The notes below the pieces were generated by a model, which did not search any database, was not told the DNA's origin, and saw only the letters and a program-made list of their open reading frames with translations. Of a stretch of 6,164 nt of DNA, positions 1 to 5,404 are shown in pieces; position 1 is the stretch's first letter; each line of letters opens with the position of its first letter. The position numbers and the translations under genes were made by a program. Source of the stretch: CAYYBZ01 sp964470285 [NCBI: uncultured Oligoflexia bacterium] (GTDB lineage: Bacteria > Bdellovibrionota_G > CAYYBZ01); NCBI GenBank assembly GCA_964470285.1, contig CAYYBZ010000136.1:1-6164 (forward strand), given 5' to 3'.

Positions 1-1502
1 CCTGCAAGCTCTTCGGATTTTGAAAGAAAGCTATTTTTAATATCCTTTGTGAAATCCCTTATCTCTCCGTCTATAATGTAAGCTGTAGAAATATTTATAA
101 GTTTTTCAGGGGCACCTTTTACGGCCTCAAAAAGTTTCCCTCCTGGATCTTCATGGTATGTAGCCATCATTTTAGTTTCGGTGCTAAACGGGAGCTCTTT
201 TAGCTCGGGCATTTTATCAAGGAGTTTAGATCTTAAAAATCCTCTTTGCCTTCCGGCTTCCAGAAGTGCTATTTCAAGTGGATCACCTGAGCTTTCCTCC
301 TTACCGATCTGTGCATTATTGCAAAGGACTCCTATTCCTAAAAGAAGGTCAAGGGGTTTCCCGATAAGGTCATAAGCGGATTTAAAACCGGTTTCCTTGT
401 GATGAATATCGTTAATGGAAATTTCTTTAAGTTTTCCGGATTTATCGGCCAGAACGCAAAACTCAACGTTCATTTTGTTTTGGGTAAGTGTTCCTGTTTT
501 ATCCGAAAAAATGACGTTTACCGAGCCTAATGTTTCAACGACGGAAAGCTTGTTTACTATGGCATTGAGTTTAACCATATGCCACATTCCTCTGGCAAGA
601 GCAACAGTTGCGACGATAGGAAGGCCTTCGGGTATTGCAGCCACCGCCAGGGCAATGGCGGTCTCTATTATCAGAAAGATCTTTTTGCCGGCTACAAGAC
701 CGCTTAAAACAACAAAAGCCGATATTGCAATTGTAAGCCATATAAGCCTGTAAGCGAGTCTGTTTAAGCGCTTTTCAAGGGGGGTGAGCTCTTCCTGTAC
801 CTCATTTGTCAATTCGGAGATTTTGCCTATCTGTGTATTCCCGCCTGTTGAGACAACTATTCCTTTTGATTCTCCTTCCGTTACGGCCGTACCCTTGAAC
901 GCCATATTTTTCCGTAAGGACAGAGGTGTGTCTTCGCTAAGGATTTCTTCTTCCTTGCATACGGTCTCGGATTCACCGGTCAGAGCGGATTCATTTACTT
1001 TAAGACCTGTAATTTCGAAAAGTCTTAGGTCGGCAGGCACAATATCTCCGGTTGAAAGCAAAACAATGTCCCCTGGTACCAGGATAGACGAGTCTACCTT
1101 TTTGGTATTTGATGAAGTTAATATCCGGCAATGTGTTTGTGTAAGCTTTTTCAAAGATTCCATGGATCTGGTTGCCTTGAGTTCTGTGAAGAATCCAATA
1201 GTGGTATTTATAAATATCACTGCAATTATGCTTATGCCTTCTATAAACTTTGAGAATATAAAAGACAGGGCGGATGCTACCGCCAGAAGAAGGACAATTA
1301 CATTTTTAAACTGGTCCAGCAGTATTAACAAGGATGATTTCTTCTTTGAGACATCAAGCCTGTTTGGTCCAAAGGTTTCCATTCGCTTTTCAGCTTGGTC
1401 TCTTGAAAGCCCCTCATCTGTAGTTTTGAGAGAATCCTTCAGGTTCTGGATATTCGCAGACCAGGGTTTTTCGGGGATGTTAAGCCCTGTATTTTTCTCC
1501 AT
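1..1502 (-). CDS. P2-type cation-transporting ATPase, N-terminal 500 residues (3' end outside window)
   Basis: A P-type ion pump of the inner membrane that couples ATP hydrolysis to cation transport through a phospho-aspartate. In order: a cation-ATPase N-terminal domain (about residues 10-55), helices M1 and M2 (about 66-84 and 87-105), the actuator domain with TGES at 175-178, M3 (about 252-272), M4 with IPEGLP at 290-295, the phosphorylation motif DKTGTLT with Asp334, and part of the nucleotide domain with GDPLE and KGAPE (462-466). All motifs share one frame, so there is no frameshift. IPEGLP places it in the P2 group (SERCA/PMR1-like Ca2+ pumps, fungal Na+ pumps) and against heavy-metal P1B pumps. 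The deciding M5-M6 residues lie beyond the left edge, so Ca2+, Na+ or another ion remains open. The ATG at 1502 lies 11 bases after the stop of the coiled-coil gene and has no clear Shine-Dalgarno, but the N-terminus has the expected family length. Family certain, substrate unknown. Confidence 0.95.
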   Translation of the reverse strand, partial: MEKNTGLNIPEKPWSANIQNLKDSLKTTDEGLSRDQAEKRMETFGPNRLDVSKKKSSLLILLDQFKNVIVLLLAVASALSFIFSKFIEGISIIAVIFINTTIGFFTELKATRSMESLKKLTQTHCRILTSSNTKKVDSSILVPGDIVLLSTGDIVPADLRLFEITGLKVNESALTGESETVCKEEEILSEDTPLSLRKNMAFKGTAVTEGESKGIVVSTGGNTQIGKISELTNEVQEELTPLEKRLNRLAYRLIWLTIAISAFVVLSGLVAGKKIFLIIETAIALAVAAIPEGLPIVATVALARGMWHMVKLNAIVNKLSVVETLGSVNVIFSDKTGTLTQNKMNVEFCVLADKSGKLKEISINDIHHKETGFKSAYDLIGKPLDLLLGIGVLCNNAQIGKEESSGDPLEIALLEAGRQRGFLRSKLLDKMPELKELPFSTETKMMATYHEDPGGKLFEAVKGAPEKLINISTAYIIDGEIRDFTKDIKNSFLSKSEELA

Positions 1503-1513
1503 AAAAACGCGGT

Positions 1514-1858
1514 TTACTGGCTTGCCTTTTCAAATTCTTCAAGCGCCATGTCGATTCCTTTTTTTGCATCTTCCCATGCACGATCCGTCGAAGTTTCGAG
1601 CTTGTTCAAGTCACTTACGAGTTCTTTCTTCTCATTTTCCAGAGCTTCTATCTGTTCAGATACTTCTTTTTTCGCTTTTTGAGCAACTTTCTGTTTCAGA
1701 TCCGTGATCTTATCGGTAAGATCGCCTATCTCGCTTTTAATAAGGTTTATGTATTCGTCTTTTTGCTGCATATTGTATTTAATGATAACGTCCTGAGCCT
1801 CTGCCAGTTCCTTGCCTATACCGGATAACTCTAAAAGGTTCTCGTTGTTTTCGATCAT
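1514..1858 (-). CDS. Small coiled-coil protein with an N-terminal HhH remnant (Sll1863-like)
   Basis: The longest ATG-initiated open frame of this locus, 114 residues. Residues 1-30 hold the end of a polymerase-X-type helix-hairpin-helix (LSGIGKELAE at 11-20). From about residue 30 it becomes a highly charged, Lys/Glu-rich helix with heptad-like spacing (QKDEYINLIKSEIGDLTDKI, then repeated ALENEKKELVSDLNKLE), ending in TDRAWEDAKKGIDMALEEF. That tail, with its lone Trp followed by an amphipathic helix, resembles small cytosolic coiled-coil proteins of the Sll1863-like stress family; this is recalled from family pattern, not searched. No signal peptide or membrane segment. Neither the ATG at 1858 nor the internal ATG at 1771, which begins almost exactly at the coiled coil, has a good Shine-Dalgarno, so the true start is uncertain. 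It probably depends on translation arriving from upstream. The frame continues upstream to the interrupted start at 2002. Molecular function unknown. Confidence 0.62.
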   Translation of the reverse strand: MIENNENLLELSGIGKELAEAQDVIIKYNMQQKDEYINLIKSEIGDLTDKITDLKQKVAQKAKKEVSEQIEALENEKKELVSDLNKLETSTDRAWEDAKKGIDMALEEFEKASQ

Positions 1859-2002
1859 TTCTGAAACATTTTTGGCAAGGTTTTCTATAGTGGTGGCAGC
1901 GTTCCTGTAGGATCTAATCCTGAAGCGGTTTTAACCCTGTATATCGAGTATGTCCGCTATCCTTCGGAATTTTTTTGCGACATCGGTGTTTGTAACTGGC
2001 AT
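1514..2002 (-). pseudogene. PolX-type HhH domain fused to a coiled coil, interrupted by an in-frame TAA
   Basis: From the ATG at 2002, which has a CGGAG Shine-Dalgarno and lies two bases after the pfkB stop, the frame reads MPVTNTDVAKKFRRIADILD then IQG and a TAA (1931-1933). The same frame continues NRFRIRSYRNAATTIENLAK, NVSEM and LSGIGKELAE. With the stop ignored this is a near-complete 8-kDa N-terminal domain of family X DNA polymerases (Pol beta-like, DNA-binding HhH): the usual pattern is I-K-G-E/D-N-P-F-R, so the TAA stands at a Glu/Asp position, one base away from GAA. The domain runs to about residue 77 of 162 and is followed directly by the coiled coil. No nucleotidyltransferase or PHP domain follows, so this was not a complete polymerase. 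It may be a genuine two-domain protein with a recent nonsense mutation, a sequencing error, or a decaying gene whose coiled coil is still made from an internal start. Confidence 0.75.
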
Positions 2003-2004
2003 TT

Positions 2005-2934
2005 TTACTCCGACTTAAGTTTCTCAAAAAGTTCTTCCGTTTCCTTTTTTGTACACAACTGTGTACCTTCGGTCATTACAGCCGAAGAACCGGCCGCAAT
2101 TCCGTAAAGTACGGCCTCTTTTAAATTCATATCTTTGGCCAACCCCAAGACGGTTCCTCCAAGCATGCTGTCTCCTGCACCTATTCGGCTTCTAATACGT
2201 ACATTGGGCGCCCTTAGCCTTTCCGTTGCTTCTTTTGTGACCAGTAATGCTCCTGCAGAACCCAGAGAAACCACTACAACATTAATCCCTGACTCCAAAA
2301 GTAAGTGAGCCGCATTTTCCTGGCCGTCTTCGCTGATTATGTCCCTGCCCGCAAGTGATTTAAGTTCCGCCATGTTGGGCTTGATAAGGAATATATCGTT
2401 TACTACGCTCTTTTTGAGAGCTGCCCCCGAACTGTCCAGAATGAATTTCGTTTTGCTGTTCTTAAGCGTTTTAGCTAAAGTGAAATAAAAATCATCAGGG
2501 ACGCCCCTTGGAAGACTCCCGCTGGCTAAAAGATAATCGGGTTCCGGATCGAAATTCGATACGGTTTCAATAATGCCTTCCCATTCCTCCCGCCTAAGTT
2601 CCGGGCCGGGAACTGCGAATCTGAACTGATTTGAACTGACCTCCTCGTAAACGGCAAAATTTTCACGGGTACTGTTCTGAGTTTCATAAGGGCGCTGATT
2701 GATACCTTCTTTATCAAGAAGGCCGCTAAGCATTTCCCCGTACCAGCCTCCCTTGGTATATATGGCGGTAGAATCTCCCCCAAGTATCTTTATGGCCCTG
2801 CTGACGTTAAGTCCGCCTCCGCCGGGTTCATGACTGGCCTCTTCGCAGCGAAGCTTTTTGTTCGCCACAACATGCTCTACCTTTGTATTCGTGTCTATGG
2901 AAGGGTTCATTGTAAGAGTAAGTATGTTTTTCAT
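2005..2934 (-). CDS. pfkB: 6-phosphofructokinase, PfkB (ribokinase) family
   Basis: ATP-dependent sugar-phosphate kinase of the ribokinase fold, most like E. coli Pfk-2, which makes fructose 1,6-bisphosphate from fructose 6-phosphate in cytosolic glycolysis. The length of 309 residues matches E. coli PfkB. Shared marks are LTLTMNPSID at the N-terminus, KLRC (27-30), EPGGGGLNVSRAI (36-48, sugar binding), SGSLPRGVP (138-146), LDSSG (166-170), KPNMAEL (185-191), VVVSLGSAGAL (220-230), the GAGDSM signature (252-257) with catalytic base Asp255, and GTQLC near the end. KLRC and GTxLC favour Pfk-2 over 1-phosphofructokinase (FruK) or tagatose-6-phosphate kinase, but substrate cannot be proved from sequence. 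The start is firm: the atpG stop is one base upstream and CGGAG lies at 2942-2946. Placement directly behind N-ATPase genes suggests co-expression and translational coupling. A role in supplying ATP, or responding to ATP drain by the pumps, is inference. Confidence 0.93.
   Translation of the reverse strand: MKNILTLTMNPSIDTNTKVEHVVANKKLRCEEASHEPGGGGLNVSRAIKILGGDSTAIYTKGGWYGEMLSGLLDKEGINQRPYETQNSTRENFAVYEEVSSNQFRFAVPGPELRREEWEGIIETVSNFDPEPDYLLASGSLPRGVPDDFYFTLAKTLKNSKTKFILDSSGAALKKSVVNDIFLIKPNMAELKSLAGRDIISEDGQENAAHLLLESGINVVVVSLGSAGALLVTKEATERLRAPNVRIRSRIGAGDSMLGGTVLGLAKDMNLKEAVLYGIAAGSSAVMTEGTQLCTKKETEELFEKLKSE
2008..2012 (-). promoter_or_regulatory. Shine-Dalgarno site of the interrupted HhH gene, inside the end of pfkB
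   Basis: CGGAG lies five bases before the ATG at 2002 and overlaps the last sense codons of pfkB (TCG GAG TAA). It is the same pentamer used for atpA and pfkB. This intact initiation site, two bases after the pfkB stop, is the main evidence that 2002 is the original start of the HhH gene, although the frame now stops after 23 codons. Confidence 0.72.
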
Positions 2935-2935
2935 T

Positions 2936-3829
2936 TTATTTCTCCGTTTCTTTTCTTAATGCCTCAAATCCGGAAATAATATCCAGAAGCTCTTCGGTAA
3001 TTGACATCTGTCTTTTCATCTGGAATCTTGATGTAAGCTCGGAAAGTCTTTCCTCTATGTTTTTCTGAGCTCCCTGCATCGACGCGAGCCTTGCCGCATT
3101 TTCACTTGCCAGGGATTCGGCTAATGCCCTGTAAAGAGAGGACAGAAGATAATGTCTTGTAACTGAGGCAAGAAGGGCTTTCCTGTCCATTGTGATAAGA
3201 GGGATGACCTTCCTGGGCCATTTTTTATCTTTCATTATTGCCTTATATCGCTGTGAAACTGGGATAAGGGTCTCGTGTTTGGGTCCGAAAGAAGCTTGGC
3301 TTTCATGCTTGTTGTATATTAATACAATCTTTTTAAGCTCAGTTTTTTGTGACAGGCTGTCGAGAATGAAAATTATTTCCTGGGCACTTGATGTTACAGC
3401 CTCGGCTGAACCCGGCATATCCACAGTTTCCGAGATTTCATATCCCTCGTCACCTAAAAGGGCTGTTACCCTTGCTCCGCAGACGATCATAAGCGTGTGT
3501 TCCTTCGAAATTCCCAGAGAATTTGCGTTTGAAATAAGATGTGATCTGGTCGATTCGTTGATCTGGCCGCACATGCCCTGATCGGAACCGAAAATTATAC
3601 ATACGTCTGTTTTTTCGGGTTCTGTATCTGCATTCTTTGAGGCCAGATCGGAAAAAATAAAAAGTGCCCTGAAGGCAAGGTCCATTGTTTCAGTGTAGCT
3701 CTTGAGAGAATAAACGGCCTTCTCATACTGGCGTATATTTGCTGCGGCAAGGGCTTTCATCGTCTTGACTACGGAATGAAGATCCTGTGTCGTCTTGATC
3801 TTTTTTTCAATTTTATGAACTGTTTCCAT
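2936..3829 (-). CDS. atpG: Alternate (N-type) F1Fo-ATPase, gamma subunit
   Basis: Central rotor stalk of the F1 sector, linking the catalytic alpha3-beta3 head to the c-ring. The paired terminal helices of gamma are clear: an N-terminal helix METVHKIEKKIKTTQDLHSV running into VKTMKALAAANIRQYEKAV, and a C-terminal helix with ENAARLASMQGAQKNIEERL followed by SELTSRFQMKRQMSITEELL. The middle has the usual Rossmann-like part (IIFGSDQGMCGQIN, then VLIYNKH). The SVVKTMKALAA form replaces the TKAMKMVAA of housekeeping gamma subunits and is characteristic of the alternate family. I chose the ATG at 3829 (297 residues) because family members begin at METxxx. A GTG at 3850 adds seven residues (MKKRKLN) and has a GGAAG-like site upstream, so it is possible. 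Either start lies inside the end of atpA, indicating translational coupling. Confidence 0.93.
   Translation of the reverse strand: METVHKIEKKIKTTQDLHSVVKTMKALAAANIRQYEKAVYSLKSYTETMDLAFRALFIFSDLASKNADTEPEKTDVCIIFGSDQGMCGQINESTRSHLISNANSLGISKEHTLMIVCGARVTALLGDEGYEISETVDMPGSAEAVTSSAQEIIFILDSLSQKTELKKIVLIYNKHESQASFGPKHETLIPVSQRYKAIMKDKKWPRKVIPLITMDRKALLASVTRHYLLSSLYRALAESLASENAARLASMQGAQKNIEERLSELTSRFQMKRQMSITEELLDIISGFEALRKETEK
2942..2946 (-). promoter_or_regulatory. Shine-Dalgarno site of pfkB inside the end of atpG
   Basis: CGGAG is read as part of the last codons of atpG (ACG GAG AAA TAA) and lies seven bases before the pfkB ATG. The stop-to-start gap is one base, an arrangement typical of translational coupling. 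Confidence 0.8.
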
Positions 3830-5384
3830 ATTTAGCTTTCTCTTTTTCACCGTTGTCTTCCGGCAGGTGATTTTTTATAAATTCAATTATCCTTTCCTTT
3901 TCTTTTTTTTCTAATTTCTCCCCTTTATTGATCTTCTCGCTGATCTCACCTATTTTTTCTATGTTCTCAGTAAGGGATTTCTCGATCTTGGTGATATTGT
4001 CTGCAGGTATATCGTCGAAAAGTCCTTTAGATACACCCATCAGAGATGTTAGCTGCTGTGAAGTGCTTAAAGGACTGTATTGATCCTGTTTCAATACCTG
4101 CCTTACACGATGTCCTCTTTGTAGCGTTTTCTTTGTTTCTTCATCCAGTTTTGTGCCGAATTTTGCGAAGGCTTCCAGTTCCTCGAACTGCGAATATGAA
4201 AGTTTGAGATCGCCGGCTACCTCTCTGTAAGCTGGCAGCTGTGTTTTACCGCCGACTCTTGAAACGGATTTACCGACGTCGACAGGGGGTAATATGCCTT
4301 TATGGAACAGATCGGGGGATGTGTATATCTGTCCGTCGGTGATAGATATGAGATTTGTAGGTATATAAGCTGATATATTCTGGGCTTCGGTCTCGACTAT
4401 CGGCAGTGCAGTAACCGAGCCTCCGCCCAAATCCTTTTTAAGATGTGTTGAGCGTTCCAGCAGTCTTGAATGAATATAGAAGATATCGCCCGGATATGCC
4501 TCTCTGCCGGGCGGTCTTTTTAAAAGAAGAGAAAGTTCCCTGTAAGCTATTGCATGTCGTGTGATATCGTCTATTACAACAAGTACGTCCTTCCCGTTAT
4601 GCATAAAGTGCTCGGCCATGGACATTGCACAGTAGGGCGCACAGAACTGAAGGGCGGGGGGATCGTCTCCGGTTGCTGTAATTACAAGGCTGTAATCCAT
4701 ACACTTGAAACGATTTAAGTCGTGAATGACTTTTGCAACAGCATCGTTTCTTTTGCCTACGGCGCAGTATATGCAGATTACGTTCTTGTCTCTCTGGTTT
4801 ATTATCGTATCAACAGCAATTGCCGTTTTTCCGGTATGCCGATCTCCTATGATCAGCTCCCTCTGTCCACGTCCCACAGGTATGAGCGCATCCACGACTT
4901 TCAGGCCCGTCTGAAGCGGCACATTTACAGGTGATCTGTCCATTATACCGGGGGCGATCTTTTCAAGCTGCCTTCTACTCTCGGTATCTAACTTTCCCCT
5001 ATCATCGAGGGGTCTTCCTATTCCGTCCATAACCCGTCCGATAACGCTTGAACCGACTGGAACATCCAGTACTCTTCCTGTCCTTGTAACCTCATCTCCG
5101 GATCTAAGGTTCGTTTCTTTATCAAGGAGAATTACTCCTGTTTCGTCCATATCAAGATCGAAGGCAATGCCAAGTCTGCCGCCGGGAAGGGATATAAGTT
5201 CTTCATAGCTTACAGCTTTAAAACCTTTTACGTGTATTACCCCGCGGCTTATACTCTCTATAGTTGCATATTCGTAACCGGATATTTCAGGTTCAAACTC
5301 GCAGGTCGCCCTGTCCATATCCTTGAGCGTTTTTTCAAGGAACCGGTTAAGTAATTGTTTATTTTTCTCAATGGATAACTCCAT
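3813..5384 (-). CDS. atpA: Alternate (N-type) F1Fo-ATPase, alpha subunit
   Basis: Regulatory nucleotide-binding subunit of the F1 head, alternating with beta in the alpha3-beta3 hexamer on the cytoplasmic side of the membrane. The 523 residues hold a beta-barrel N-terminal domain (about 30-100), the P-loop GDRHTGKT (180-187), the Walker B strand VLVVIDD (266-272), the ATP synthase alpha/beta signature PPVDVGKSVS (366-375), the arginine finger Arg376, and an alpha-helical C-terminal domain. The P-loop has His183 where alpha subunits normally have Gln (GDRQTGKT). From about residue 465 there is a long Lys/Glu-rich tail (TKIEKSLTENIEKIGEISEK onward). The N-terminal MELSIEKNKQLLNRFLEKTL is short and divergent from housekeeping alpha, as in N-ATPases. 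The ATG at 5384 has CGGAG five bases upstream. It follows atpF after 20 bases with no atpH (delta) gene between, matching the N-ATPase order atpF-atpA-atpG. Confidence 0.96.
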   Translation of the reverse strand: MELSIEKNKQLLNRFLEKTLKDMDRATCEFEPEISGYEYATIESISRGVIHVKGFKAVSYEELISLPGGRLGIAFDLDMDETGVILLDKETNLRSGDEVTRTGRVLDVPVGSSVIGRVMDGIGRPLDDRGKLDTESRRQLEKIAPGIMDRSPVNVPLQTGLKVVDALIPVGRGQRELIIGDRHTGKTAIAVDTIINQRDKNVICIYCAVGKRNDAVAKVIHDLNRFKCMDYSLVITATGDDPPALQFCAPYCAMSMAEHFMHNGKDVLVVIDDITRHAIAYRELSLLLKRPPGREAYPGDIFYIHSRLLERSTHLKKDLGGGSVTALPIVETEAQNISAYIPTNLISITDGQIYTSPDLFHKGILPPVDVGKSVSRVGGKTQLPAYREVAGDLKLSYSQFEELEAFAKFGTKLDEETKKTLQRGHRVRQVLKQDQYSPLSTSQQLTSLMGVSKGLFDDIPADNITKIEKSLTENIEKIGEISEKINKGEKLEKKEKERIIEFIKNHLPEDNGEKEKAKYGNSS

Positions 5385-5389
5385 ATTAT

Positions 5390-5394
5390 CTCCG
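5390..5394 (-). promoter_or_regulatory. Shine-Dalgarno site of atpA
   Basis: CGGAG lies five bases before the atpA ATG, in the short gap after the atpF stop. It fixes the atpA start at 5384. Confidence 0.8.
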
Positions 5395-5404
5395 TTAGAT
5401 ATGA

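Noticed and set aside
784-1707. A 307-codon plus-strand open frame.
   Set aside because: It lies antisense to the P-type ATPase and coiled-coil genes, whose minus-strand motifs are unmistakable. Its translation is Ser/Phe-rich with no recognisable domain. It is a shadow.
1931-1933. Recoding of the TAA (selenocysteine or pyrrolysine style).
   Set aside because: Those systems use TGA and TAG. TAA is also used as the normal stop of atpA, atpG, pfkB and the coiled-coil gene here.
1514-2002. A functional DNA polymerase X gene.
   Set aside because: Only the 8-kDa HhH domain is present. The sequence changes to coiled coil and ends at 1514 without fingers, palm or PHP domains.
2526-2783. A minus-strand 85-codon frame inside pfkB.
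   Set aside because: It is an out-of-frame shadow of pfkB, which is complete and intact across this stretch.
3192-3581. Plus-strand open frames opposite atpG, and others opposite atpA (4722-4934, 5323-5523) and the P-type ATPase (181-375, 415-753).
   Set aside because: All are antisense to well-supported genes and show no domain or convincing initiation context.
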